From NCBI GenBank assembly GCA_902777005.1, contig CACYSB010000017.1:1-55306 (forward strand): a stretch of DNA of 55,306 bases, in the 5' to 3' direction. Origin of the DNA: an uncultured Bacteroidota bacterium. GTDB lineage: Bacteria > Bacteroidota > Bacteroidia > Bacteroidales > P3. Below the pieces are notes generated by a model. It was given only the letters and a program-made list of their open reading frames with translations. It searched no databases and had not been told where the DNA came from. A program made the position numbers and the translations under genes. Each line of letters starts with the position of its first letter. The stretch's first letter is position 1. Of this stretch, positions 33,484-42,421 are shown one piece after another.

Positions 33484-36318
33484 CTATTGCTTGAGGTATT
33501 GATACATTATCTCGATGGGGTGTAGAGCCTGATGGCCGGTGCCGTCTAGGATCTGCTGGCGGCATGAGGTGCCAGGGGCGGCTATGTAGGCAGGTATGTC
33601 GTGTGGAACGGAGGCCAGGGCTTTGCGGACGGTGGGGAAGAGCAGCATCTCGCCGATAGCCAGCGAGGTCTGGTAGTGCTCTTTCTCATAGCCGAAGGAA
33701 CCGGCCATGCCACAACAGGAGGAGGGTATGATGTGCAGGTGGCAGCCTGGCAACAGACGCAGCATGGCGGCGGTCTTGTCGATGCCGACGAGCGACTTCT
33801 GGTGACAGTGGCCATGGAGCCAAACCTCGAGGGTGTCGGAGCGGAATTGTTCGGGGGTTATGTTGCCCTTGGCCACTTCACGCATGATGAACTCGTCGAA
33901 GAGCAGGCAGTTGTGCCCCAGACGCTCGGCATCTGTGCGTATGTTGGCGGGCACTATATCAGGGTATTCGTCGCGGAAGGAGAGTATGCAGCTGGGCTCA
34001 ATGCCTACGAGAGGTGTTTCTTCTGTCACCTTATCCTTTAACAGAGAGACATTGCGTTTTGCGAAATGTGCGGCGGCGTCAAGACATCCTTTTGAGAAGG
34101 CTGCGCGGCCGCTCTCCACATGTCGCGGAACCTCGACACGGTAGCCGAGGCGTGTAAGAAACTTTGCGAAGGTGAGACCAAGCTGTGCTTCCTGGAAGTT
34201 GGTGAATTCGTCGGCGAAGAGATATACTTTCTTTTGACTACCGGCTGCGGGCTTTAGTCGACGGACAAGCTGCCGCATGGTGCGGGGCGAGAGGGTAGGG
34301 ATGGAGCGTTGCGGCGTGAAGGAGACGATATGCTTGATGATAGCCGACGACAATCCCCAGGTGGCGAATATATTGTATATAGGCCAGACGATATGGCCGA
34401 GACGTTCCACATCAGCCATGTGAGCCACCATCCAGCTGCGGAAGGGTGTGCCGTGCTTGTGGTAGAGCATCTGCAGCACACGGGCGCGGATGGCGGTCAT
34501 GTCGACATTGGAGGGGCATTCACCGTGACATCCTTTGCAGGCCAGGCAACTGTAGAGCATCTCCTCGATGGCCTTTGCTTCAGTAGTGTCCGAGTCTTCG
34601 GGAAGACCGCGAGTGAGCACCTCGCGTAGCACATTTGCGCGGGCGCGGGTGGAGAGGAGTTCGTCGTGTGTGAGTTTGAAGGTGGGGCACATGGTGCCGC
34701 CGATAAGGTTGCTTTTGCGGCAGTCGCCGGCTCCGTTGCACTGCTCGATAGAGTACATGAGATCGCCGTCGGGGCAGAGGTACTGCTGGTTGACATCGTA
34801 GCGCAGGCTCTCGTCCATGGGCGACGTGTCGACAATCTTGTGCATATTGAACACCCCATCGGGATCCCAGCATTGCTTCACCTCTCTCATGAGATTGTAG
34901 ACCTCCTGGCCGTAAACCAAGGGAATGAATTCGCCGCGCAGGCGCCCGTCGCCGTGTTCGCCACTTAGGCTGCCGCGATATTTGCGGACCAGCATGGCTG
35001 TTTCTTCGGCTACCTGTCGGAAGAGGTGGCGGTCTTTGGGTTGTTTGACGTCAAGGATGGGACGCAGGTGCAGCTCTCCGGTGCTTATGTGGCCATAATA
35101 GACGCAGCTGAGCCCGTGACGTTGCATCATCTGTTCGAACTCTTCGAGATACTCGGGCAGTCGTTCTGGAGCGACGGCGGTATCCTCAATCACGCCGATA
35201 GGTTTGCGGTCGCCCTTGACGCTGGTGAGTACGCCGAGGCCGGCTTTGCGAAGTGCCCACACACGACTGATATCGTCGTTGTATACGCGACTGCAGTGGT
35301 AAGACAAACCACTTTCCAGAAGGTCGTGCTCGAGGGCGTCGGCCTGCTGGTCGATGTTGGCGCCGTTGAACTCTGCAATCAATAAGGCTTCGGGCTCTCC
35401 CTTGATAAAGAATTGGTTGCTTTGTTGAGAATGATTGTTGCGGCAGAGCTCCAATATTTTGCCATCCATAAGCTCTATTGCTACCGGATTATGCTTTAGG
35501 GCAATCAGGTTGGCACGGTAGCTGTCGGGCAGCGAATGACAATGAGCACAGAGTACCATCTTCTCTTTGGGAGGCAGTGGGTCGAGCGACAGCTTGATGG
35601 CGGTAATAAAAGCCAATGTTCCTTCACTGCCGCAGAGGATGTTGCAGATTGCCTGATTGCTTGATTGCTCGATTGTCTGTATGGCCTCGTCAATAGCATA
35701 TCCGCAACTTCGGCGACGCAGAGATGCATCAGGGAAGTTGTCGGCTATCAACTGTCGCACATGCGGGTCGTCGGCCCAGGCTTTTAGTTGGGCAAATATT
35801 TTGTTGAGGAGAATGTTGTCTGGATTGGGTTGGGATGTGTCGAACGGTGTGCCGTCGCTGAGTATTCCCTTGAGGGCAAGTACATGATGACGGGTGCTAC
35901 CGTATACAAGCGAGTGGGTGCCGCAGGAGTTGTTGCCCACCATGCCGCCTATGCAACAGCGGTTGGAGGTGGAAGTCTCGGGGCTGAAGAAGAGATCGTG
36001 AGGTTCGAGCGCTTTGTTGAGTTCGTCGCGCACCACTCCAGGCTCCACCCATACCCAACGTTCTTGAACGTTAATCTCTATGATATGGTTGAAGTGACGG
36101 CTGATGTCTACGACGATGCCGTCGCCGACTACCTGACCGGCAATGCTGGTGCCGCCTGCGCGTGGGATGAGGTGTGTGTGGCGGCGACGAGCCTCAGTGA
36201 TGAGTTCGATGATGTCGTCATCATTCTCCGGGTAGGCGACACCCATGGGTAGTTCGCGATAGATTGAGGCATCTGTGGCGTATGCTATGCGGTGCAGGGT
36301 GTCGGTGAGTATTTTCAT
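33484..36318 (-). CDS. FAD/Fe-S dehydrogenase, YdiJ-like (glycolate oxidase GlcD-GlcF fusion type)
   Basis: 944 residues. An N-terminal PCMH FAD domain (PRAGGTSIAGQVVGDGIVVDIS, residues about 52-75), an FAD-oxidase C domain (GLSCVYYGHISTGELHLRP, GSLSGEHGDGRLRGEF), then a ferredoxin-like [4Fe-4S] region (EQCNGAGDCRKSN, CLACKGCHGECPSNVDM) and CCG domains (LHGHCHQKSL, SSCCGMAGSFGYEKEHY). Relatives oxidise D-2-hydroxy acids such as D-lactate or 2-hydroxyglutarate. Its place in a polysaccharide operon is odd (ATGA overlap with wbpI, three bases to the ligase). It may recycle 2-hydroxyglutarate made by a WbpB-type dehydrogenase, which is an inference. Confidence 0.88.
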   Translation of the reverse strand: MKILTDTLHRIAYATDASIYRELPMGVAYPENDDDIIELITEARRRHTHLIPRAGGTSIAGQVVGDGIVVDISRHFNHIIEINVQERWVWVEPGVVRDELNKALEPHDLFFSPETSTSNRCCIGGMVGNNSCGTHSLVYGSTRHHVLALKGILSDGTPFDTSQPNPDNILLNKIFAQLKAWADDPHVRQLIADNFPDASLRRRSCGYAIDEAIQTIEQSSNQAICNILCGSEGTLAFITAIKLSLDPLPPKEKMVLCAHCHSLPDSYRANLIALKHNPVAIELMDGKILELCRNNHSQQSNQFFIKGEPEALLIAEFNGANIDQQADALEHDLLESGLSYHCSRVYNDDISRVWALRKAGLGVLTSVKGDRKPIGVIEDTAVAPERLPEYLEEFEQMMQRHGLSCVYYGHISTGELHLRPILDVKQPKDRHLFRQVAEETAMLVRKYRGSLSGEHGDGRLRGEFIPLVYGQEVYNLMREVKQCWDPDGVFNMHKIVDTSPMDESLRYDVNQQYLCPDGDLMYSIEQCNGAGDCRKSNLIGGTMCPTFKLTHDELLSTRARANVLREVLTRGLPEDSDTTEAKAIEEMLYSCLACKGCHGECPSNVDMTAIRARVLQMLYHKHGTPFRSWMVAHMADVERLGHIVWPIYNIFATWGLSSAIIKHIVSFTPQRSIPTLSPRTMRQLVRRLKPAAGSQKKVYLFADEFTNFQEAQLGLTFAKFLTRLGYRVEVPRHVESGRAAFSKGCLDAAAHFAKRNVSLLKDKVTEETPLVGIEPSCILSFRDEYPDIVPANIRTDAERLGHNCLLFDEFIMREVAKGNITPEQFRSDTLEVWLHGHCHQKSLVGIDKTAAMLRLLPGCHLHIIPSSCCGMAGSFGYEKEHYQTSLAIGEMLLFPTVRKALASVPHDIPAYIAAPGTSCRQQILDGTGHQALHPIEIMYQYLKQ

Positions 36319-37424
36319 GACAAGATATTCTGTATGATGTGTTCGGCAGCATGTCCGTCGCCGAAGAGCTGTGGAAATGTGATATTACGATTCGCAAGTT
36401 CGTCGTAAGCATCTATGATGCGTTGATAGTCGGCATCGGTTATGATTCCGGCCTTGTGTTGTACTATTTCCACCCACTCAGTCTCTGGGCGCATGATGAT
36501 ACAAGGGCGTTCAAAAAAGAATGCTTCTTTTTGCACACCGCCGCTGTCTGTCATCACCAGCCGTGCGTTCTGCTCCATGAGTGTCATCTCGAGGAAAGAG
36601 AGTGGCTTGAGGATACGTACCAGTGGTTCACCGGCGAGGAGTTGGCGGTGTCGGGGAGTGAGTTTCTTGCGAGTGCGGGGATGCAGCGGCAGTATGACGG
36701 GAATGTTGTCCTTGCGAGCTATGTTGATGAGCGCACGGAGTATCTGCTCCAGACGCTGAGGATCGTCGGTGTTGTTGTCGCGGTGTATGGTGGCAAGGAT
36801 GTACCCCTCGCGTTGCAACGATAGCCGCTTCATGATATAGCATCGTTCGGCTGCTACTTTGGCGAAATGTATGCTGTTGTCATACATTACGTCGCCGCAG
36901 TTGATGACGCGGCGATGCAATGTCGGATGTTTGGCAAAAAAGCCTTCTTCGCGCAGGTTGTCTACGGCTGTTTGTGTTGGGGCAAAGAGTAGGGTTGAGA
37001 GTTGGTCACAAACTATGCGGTTGATTTCCTCGGGCATCATGCGGTTATATGAGCGCAGACCAGCTTCTATGTGGAAGATTGGCACGTGCAACTTTGAAGC
37101 GGCAACGGCACCGGCGAGTGTGCTGTTTGTGTCGCCATAAAGTAGGATTCCGTCGAATGTATGGCTCATGAGTACCTCTTCAATGCCAGATATCATCTTT
37201 GCGGTCTGTTCGCCATGATGGCCAGAGCCTACACCGAGGTTGTATTCCGGCTGCGGTATGCCAAGCTCGTCGAAGAATACCTGCGACATGTTGGTGTCGT
37301 AATGCTGTCCAGTGTGGAGAATATGCTCCGTCACTCTGTCAGAATAACTGCGTTTAATGGCGCAGCTTACTGCGGCAGCCTTGATTATCTGAGGTCGGGC
37401 TCCTATGACGGTGAGGATGTGCAT
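36315..37424 (-). CDS. wbpI: UDP-N-acetylglucosamine 2-epimerase family, WbpI-like
   Basis: 369 residues. The opening MHILTVIGARPQIIKAAAVS, HTGQHYDTNMS, LGVGSGHHGEQTAKMI, YGDTNSTLAGAVAASKL and HIEAGLRSYNRMMPEEINR are of the WbpI/WlbD type, which epimerises UDP-GlcNAc(3NAc)A to the manno form. WecB and MnaA differ at several of these positions. The other pathway enzymes (wbpA, wbpB, wbpE-like, acyltransferase) are in the same operon, which supports WbpI over WecB. It overlaps the glycosyltransferase upstream by 22 bases. Confidence 0.82.
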   Translation of the reverse strand: MHILTVIGARPQIIKAAAVSCAIKRSYSDRVTEHILHTGQHYDTNMSQVFFDELGIPQPEYNLGVGSGHHGEQTAKMISGIEEVLMSHTFDGILLYGDTNSTLAGAVAASKLHVPIFHIEAGLRSYNRMMPEEINRIVCDQLSTLLFAPTQTAVDNLREEGFFAKHPTLHRRVINCGDVMYDNSIHFAKVAAERCYIMKRLSLQREGYILATIHRDNNTDDPQRLEQILRALINIARKDNIPVILPLHPRTRKKLTPRHRQLLAGEPLVRILKPLSFLEMTLMEQNARLVMTDSGGVQKEAFFFERPCIIMRPETEWVEIVQHKAGIITDADYQRIIDAYDELANRNITFPQLFGDGHAAEHIIQNILS

Positions 37425-38635
37425 ACGTAATCAATGAATTTCTCAGACAGTGTATGATATTCAAGATTTTCGAGTGCGTATTTACGACCTTTGACACCCA
37501 TTGCTGCGCGCTCTTCAGCGGACATGTCAGCAATATTCAGTATAGCATTGCGTACCTGTTCTACATTTTCGGCTTCCACTTGTATGCCACAGCCGATACG
37601 TTCTACCTCGCTATCTGGTTCGTCAACGGATTTGACAATGGGCTTTCCTGCCAGCATATAGTCAATCATCTTGTTGGCAGATGTACCATATTTATGCAGG
37701 AAACTATGGACACCTCCTTCGTAGCAAATATCAAACTGCAGCACTATCTTGGGTATGTAGGTCTTTTCAACCGGAGGGAGAAAATAGAAGTCTTTTAGAT
37801 TGTAGCTTTCTGCCAGGTGCATCAACTCCTCTTTCTGTGGTCCCTTGCCTACCATGACAAATGCTATATCTGTACGGTCTTTGAGTAAATATGCTGCTTT
37901 TATAAGTATGTCCATGGCTGTTGACTGGGTATGTCCACCTGCAAAGCCGATGATGATTTTACCTTCAGTATGCAGTTTGGCAAAAAGAGAAGCATGTTCC
38001 CGTGGCAAAGAAATATTCTCAGCATCCTCCCATTCTTCTTTTAGATAACCGTTGGGTACGCAGCAGAAGCGGTCTTCTGTGAGCCCATGGCGCTTCATGT
38101 GAGGAAAAGCCTTGTCAAGCATTGAGACAACCATGTCACAGTGTTTGTATGCATAGTTCTCGCAATGCTGCAACATAACAATGAATGGGTGCCATTTTTT
38201 GTAACCACCAATGACCATTACAGAAAGAGGCCATAGGTCGTGTACTTCATATACTAACTTGGCATTTGTGCGTTTGGCGATATAGTGGCAAGGGTAAATG
38301 TCAAATGTATATACGGATGATGCAATGACAATGTCTGGATTGAAGGATATCAGCTCTTTTCTGTGTTTGTAAACCTGATGACAGAACTGTAACATTGTAA
38401 TCACACGCTTAAGTCCGTTGCCCTCATAGTCACCCGTAGGTAGCCACAGGTAGTTTATTCCCTCAAGGGTCTCTCGTCCAACAAGCGGCTGAGCTTTGCG
38501 CAGGTGCGAGAATGCTGCCCCGACAACTGTCACTTGATGCCCCATGCGTACCCAATCGCGGGACATATAGTAGGAGCGAAACTCCATGCCATATTGCGGA
38601 GCACCTGCATAGTGGCTTATCATTAAAATGTTCAT
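37403..38635 (-). CDS. Glycosyltransferase family 4 (WbuB-like)
   Basis: 410 residues, GT-B fold. It has an N-terminal acceptor domain (MNILMISHYAGAPQYGMEFRSYY) and a C-terminal donor domain with IIGFAGGHTQSTAMDILI, FVMVGKGPQKEELMHLA and YEGGVHSFLHKYGTSANKMIDYMLAGKPIV, the region with the nucleotide-sugar-binding acidic residues. The family includes WbuB/FNL transferases acting on undecaprenyl-PP-sugars. Donor and acceptor cannot be read. The region is AT-richer than the rest of the window. Confidence 0.9.
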   Translation of the reverse strand: MNILMISHYAGAPQYGMEFRSYYMSRDWVRMGHQVTVVGAAFSHLRKAQPLVGRETLEGINYLWLPTGDYEGNGLKRVITMLQFCHQVYKHRKELISFNPDIVIASSVYTFDIYPCHYIAKRTNAKLVYEVHDLWPLSVMVIGGYKKWHPFIVMLQHCENYAYKHCDMVVSMLDKAFPHMKRHGLTEDRFCCVPNGYLKEEWEDAENISLPREHASLFAKLHTEGKIIIGFAGGHTQSTAMDILIKAAYLLKDRTDIAFVMVGKGPQKEELMHLAESYNLKDFYFLPPVEKTYIPKIVLQFDICYEGGVHSFLHKYGTSANKMIDYMLAGKPIVKSVDEPDSEVERIGCGIQVEAENVEQVRNAILNIADMSAEERAAMGVKGRKYALENLEYHTLSEKFIDYVCTSSPS

Positions 38636-39261
38636 AGGAAAAGTCTTATTACTTCAAAAGCCTCGGCATATTGGCAACCTACTTGTACTCCGCGGGTACG
38701 GGCTAAAGAACGTACAAATTCAGGTGAGGTATAGTCACGGAATCCTTGACTTTTGTATTCCCTGAGAGCTTGGCATTTTGCTTCGATGTGCCGTTCTTCA
38801 AGTTGAACGAAACAGTCTGTGTCGAATGTCAGATTGTTCCATATGAGTTCATAACCAAGCAATGTCGTTTTTTTAAAAGCACGTGTTGCCTCTTGAGCAA
38901 CGGTTGTATGATCTTGATGTATGTCGTGAGAAGAGGGCATGAATACTAGGTCGTAATTCCGCTCATTGCGTAACTTGACCATGTCCTCTAATAATTCTTG
39001 CCGTACATAGTTCAATTTGCGTACCTCGTAATGGTAGATGTAAAGGTTCTCTGGAGGTATACCAAGTTTGCGGGTGGCATTACGGACCTCTGTCGCAAGG
39101 ATGTCCTTTGGGAATCCCTCTGGTACTGATTGGTCTGCTGTCGAGAAGGCTGCGTAATATACGTTTTTACCTTCCTCTATATACTTGCTGATAGTTCCGC
39201 CCAACCCCAATTCACCATCGTCGGTATGTGGCGCCAGCACGAGTATGTTCTCGATATTCAT
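38632..39261 (-). CDS. PIG-L family deacetylase
   Basis: 209 residues. The zinc-binding motif is APHTDDGELGLGG (residues 10-22; PHPDDxxxG in the family) with a second SSHDIHQDHTTVA (HxxDH) motif. PIG-L and MshB enzymes deacetylate N-acetylglucosamine on lipids or small molecules. In a polysaccharide locus it probably frees an amino group on one sugar of the repeat. ATGA overlap with the glycosyltransferase. Confidence 0.92.
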   Translation of the reverse strand: MNIENILVLAPHTDDGELGLGGTISKYIEEGKNVYYAAFSTADQSVPEGFPKDILATEVRNATRKLGIPPENLYIYHYEVRKLNYVRQELLEDMVKLRNERNYDLVFMPSSHDIHQDHTTVAQEATRAFKKTTLLGYELIWNNLTFDTDCFVQLEERHIEAKCQALREYKSQGFRDYTSPEFVRSLARTRGVQVGCQYAEAFEVIRLFL

Positions 39262-39268
39262 GGTTTTG

Positions 39269-40156
39269 TTACTTGTTTCTATTTATTTCTTTGGCAGGTA
39301 CACCGGCCACGATTGTATCGTCAGGAACATCTTTTAGCACCACAGCCCCTATGCCTACAAGTCCTCTACGGCCAATGGTCACTTTCTCTTTCACGCTTAC
39401 ATTGGGGGCAAGGTAACTTTGGGGTTTTAATACAGCGCCGCCACATACTATGGCACCTACGGTAATCATACTTCCTTCTCCAATATGACTATTGTGGCCT
39501 ATCTGTACCAGATCATCTATTTTTACATTGTCCTCGATTATGGTGCTACCGAGGGTTGCACGTTCTACAGTAGTGTTGCTACCGATAAACACGTTATTGC
39601 CAATGATAACGTCACCGAAGTGCGGGAAATGTACAGGTTCACCGTTTTCGTCACGCTCAAACCCGAAGCCTTCCTGTCCTAAAACAGCCCCTGATTTTAT
39701 CTCGCAGTTTTTGCCAAGTACCACGCGATTGTCAAGTACCACGTTTGGATGTATTATGCATCCGTCATTAATTATGCTTTGAGATGATATATAGCATCCT
39801 GCACCAATGAAAACGTTTTTCCCAATAGTGGCCCCATGTTCAATATTAGCAGTGGTGTGGATAAAATCTTTGGGCTTTTCTTGTGTAAAGAAATGAGACA
39901 ATACTCGGATGTAGTCCAATCGTGGATTTTTGGATATGATATGACTACAAGTTAGTCTGTTTTTGTATTCTGGGGTTACTATAGATAGGATATTGTCAAC
40001 ATTATTTAATTGATATGCGAACGAGTCACTATATTTTTTTGCAAATACAATGCTGTGTGGTAGAGGTGAAGACAACTGAGCGTAACACTTAATGGTTGTA
40101 TTCTTTCCGTTAAGCGCTAACTGTAGATAGTTGGCAATATCTTTTGCTGTAATCAT
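39269..40156 (-). CDS. Left-handed beta-helix acyltransferase (LpxD-like / WbpD role candidate)
   Basis: 295 residues. A non-helical N-terminal part (1-100) is followed by many hexapeptide turns (IGKNVFIGAGCYISS to RRGLVGIGAVVLKDV), with GAVLGQEGFGFERDENG as in LpxD proteins and a tail VPDDTIVAGVPAKEIN typical of sugar acetyltransferases. The missing step of the diacetamido-uronate pathway is 3-N-acetylation, so this is the best candidate for WbpD, though it is longer than WbpD. An LpxD-like O-antigen acyltransferase is the alternative. Very AT-rich codon use. Confidence 0.7.
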   Translation of the reverse strand: MITAKDIANYLQLALNGKNTTIKCYAQLSSPLPHSIVFAKKYSDSFAYQLNNVDNILSIVTPEYKNRLTCSHIISKNPRLDYIRVLSHFFTQEKPKDFIHTTANIEHGATIGKNVFIGAGCYISSQSIINDGCIIHPNVVLDNRVVLGKNCEIKSGAVLGQEGFGFERDENGEPVHFPHFGDVIIGNNVFIGSNTTVERATLGSTIIEDNVKIDDLVQIGHNSHIGEGSMITVGAIVCGGAVLKPQSYLAPNVSVKEKVTIGRRGLVGIGAVVLKDVPDDTIVAGVPAKEINRNK

Positions 40157-41310
40157 TTTCCTGTTTTAATATTAGCGACCAATGCATCAACTATCATTTG
40201 AATGTCTTTGTCTGTGAGGTATGGGTGCATGGGCAGCGACAATACGCATTGTGACAACTGTCGTGCGTTTGGTGTGTCAACAAATATATGCAATCCTTTG
40301 AATGCTGTCTGCATGCTCATGGGAGTGGGGTAGTATACCATTGTTGGTATACCAGCTTCTTTCATATGGGATTGGAGCTCCGAGCGCTGGCTTGCATCTG
40401 TCAATTGTAGTGTATATTGAGCCCAACTGCTCATGTGTCCTTCTGGGATATTTGGCGTGGTTATAGCGTCACCGAGAGCATTGTTGATGAGTCTTGTATA
40501 TTGTGCTGCGACATGGTTTACAGCATCGAACTCATGTTCTTTAAAAGTATTCAGCTTTACTTGCAATATTGCAGCCTGAATAGTGTCAAGTCGTGAGTTG
40601 AGACCTATTCTAATATTGTCATATTTGTTGTGCCCTTTTCCATGCACTCGGAGTGAACGAATAGTCTCAGCCCACTCTTCATTATTGGTAAATACTGCCC
40701 CCCCGTCACCGTAGCAGCCTAGTGGTTTAGCAGGGAAAAATGATGTGGTGGATATGTCGCCGAAACTGCAAGATTTCCTATCTCCTATTCGTCCGCCGAA
40801 ACCTTGTGCTCCATCTTCGATTATAAAAAGTCCATGTTGTCTTGCAATAGCCGTAATTTGTGGATAGTCTGCAGGCAAACCAAATAGGTCAACTGCAATT
40901 ACTGCTTTGGCCCTTAGTTTGGAGTCGTTGCATACTTGTTCAATGGCAGCTTTTAGACTGTTTAAATCAATATTGAATGTAGATGGGTTGACATCAACAA
41001 ATACAGGTGTGGCACCTTCAAGTGCAACAACTTCTGCACTTGAGAAAAATGTAAAATCTGGCACAAAAACAGCATCACCCTTTCCTATTCCTAGCGTTTT
41101 AAGCGCCAATGTAAGTGCATCAGTGCCGTTGGCACAGGTCATACAATATTTTACTCCAACATAATCAGACAACTGTTGCTCCAATTCAGCCACTGCATTT
41201 CCCATAATATAGCCCCCTGAGGCAGCAACTTCCTGCATCACACTGTCTAATTCTGTCTTTAGTATCTGATACTGTTTTTTAAGATCTCTGAACTCCATAA
41301 TGATATTCAT
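40153..41310 (-). CDS. wbpE: DegT/DnrJ/EryC1/StrS aminotransferase, WbpE-like
   Basis: 385 residues from ATG 41310, chosen because it overlaps the stop of the upstream gene as ATGA; a second ATG at 41298 (MEFRDLKKQY) is possible. The PLP lysine is Lys195 in FFPAKPLGCYGDGGAV, with FVPDFTFFSSAEV and VAVDLFGLPAD. In the Wbp/Wlb pathway this fold aminates C3 of UDP-3-keto-GlcNAcA using glutamate. It shares the operon with wbpA and wbpB. Other sugar aminotransferase specificities cannot be excluded from sequence alone. Confidence 0.82.
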   Translation of the reverse strand: MNIIMEFRDLKKQYQILKTELDSVMQEVAASGGYIMGNAVAELEQQLSDYVGVKYCMTCANGTDALTLALKTLGIGKGDAVFVPDFTFFSSAEVVALEGATPVFVDVNPSTFNIDLNSLKAAIEQVCNDSKLRAKAVIAVDLFGLPADYPQITAIARQHGLFIIEDGAQGFGGRIGDRKSCSFGDISTTSFFPAKPLGCYGDGGAVFTNNEEWAETIRSLRVHGKGHNKYDNIRIGLNSRLDTIQAAILQVKLNTFKEHEFDAVNHVAAQYTRLINNALGDAITTPNIPEGHMSSWAQYTLQLTDASQRSELQSHMKEAGIPTMVYYPTPMSMQTAFKGLHIFVDTPNARQLSQCVLSLPMHPYLTDKDIQMIVDALVANIKTGK

Positions 41311-42416
41311 GTGTATAACAATGATTTGTATAGATCCATAAGAATAAATTCCTGTGTGGACCAATTGTATTCTTCTTTCACTGCCCTACGTCCATTCTCC
41401 CCCATTCTATGAGCCTCTTCTGGATTGTTAATTAAATAGTTGACTGCATTAGCAATCGCATGGATGTCATGTGGGTCAATGCAGATACCACAATGATGGC
41501 CTTCAATGATTTCTTTCCACAAATAAAGGTCTGTGGCTACCACCGGAATACCAGCCATCATGTATTCGAACATCTTCAAAACACCAAGTGTGCCACGATG
41601 ATAACCCACATTAGGTGAATAATCAAGTAGTACAATTCCTACTTCCGCCTGGCGGTAGAGATCCATTACCTGATTAGGAGGCAAGACTCCTTTATATTCC
41701 ACCCTTTCCCAACCTGGCAAAGCCTGTAGTTTTTTCATGTACGATGGTATAAAGCATTCTCCAGCCAACAGGTATCGTGCCTGAGTATACATCAGACTCT
41801 GAATGACATACTCGTGCATATACCTCTCGTCAACACCTCCGGCAAAACATATATAGTGAACATCCCCTGAAGGCATTTTGCGCTGAGGGATTTCTTGGTA
41901 ATTCGGGTAGTTTGTAACCATATAACTAGAAGAATTGATGGTTGCCAAACGATCGAGTATGCTTGGGGTCACCGTGACCAATGCATCGTATTTTTTTAGG
42001 TAGTGGCGCTCATAATTGGCGTATATTGCGGACAAAGGCTTCCTGCTCCATTTGGGCAAGTACTCTTTGGTTAGAATCTGCATAGGAACATCTTCATGAG
42101 AATCAAAAATCACTCGAGCGCCATGACGTTTCAGCCGCGGCCCCATTGGTATAAGTTCTGGGTCATGAAGATGGTAAACTGCTGCATCTATTTCCAATGC
42201 TCGCCGCAACACTCGTCCTAAATATAGTTGGCGTTTCAAACGACCCTTTGGTAGTTGTACTCCACATCGATGTACGCCGAGAAATTCATCGTCTTGAATA
42301 TTCGGTGCAATTAGATAAACCTCATATTCTTGTGTCAACGAAACACATTCCTTGTAGAAAACCCGTACATCATCGGCAGGATGGACACTGGTAATATGGC
42401 AGACGCGTATAGCCAT
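41307..42416 (-). CDS. Glycosyltransferase family 4
   Basis: 369 residues from ATG 42416 (MAIRVCHITSVHPADDVRVF); an upstream extension would overlap wbpB. GT-B features include YHLHDPELIPMG, VIFDSHEDVP, the donor loop VGIVLLDYSPNVGYHRGTLGVLKMFEYMMAGIPVVATD and the C-terminal NGRRAVKEEYNWS. Donor and acceptor are unknown. Five bases after wbpB. Confidence 0.9.
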   Translation of the reverse strand: MAIRVCHITSVHPADDVRVFYKECVSLTQEYEVYLIAPNIQDDEFLGVHRCGVQLPKGRLKRQLYLGRVLRRALEIDAAVYHLHDPELIPMGPRLKRHGARVIFDSHEDVPMQILTKEYLPKWSRKPLSAIYANYERHYLKKYDALVTVTPSILDRLATINSSSYMVTNYPNYQEIPQRKMPSGDVHYICFAGGVDERYMHEYVIQSLMYTQARYLLAGECFIPSYMKKLQALPGWERVEYKGVLPPNQVMDLYRQAEVGIVLLDYSPNVGYHRGTLGVLKMFEYMMAGIPVVATDLYLWKEIIEGHHCGICIDPHDIHAIANAVNYLINNPEEAHRMGENGRRAVKEEYNWSTQEFILMDLYKSLLYT

Positions 42417-42421
42417 AGTGT

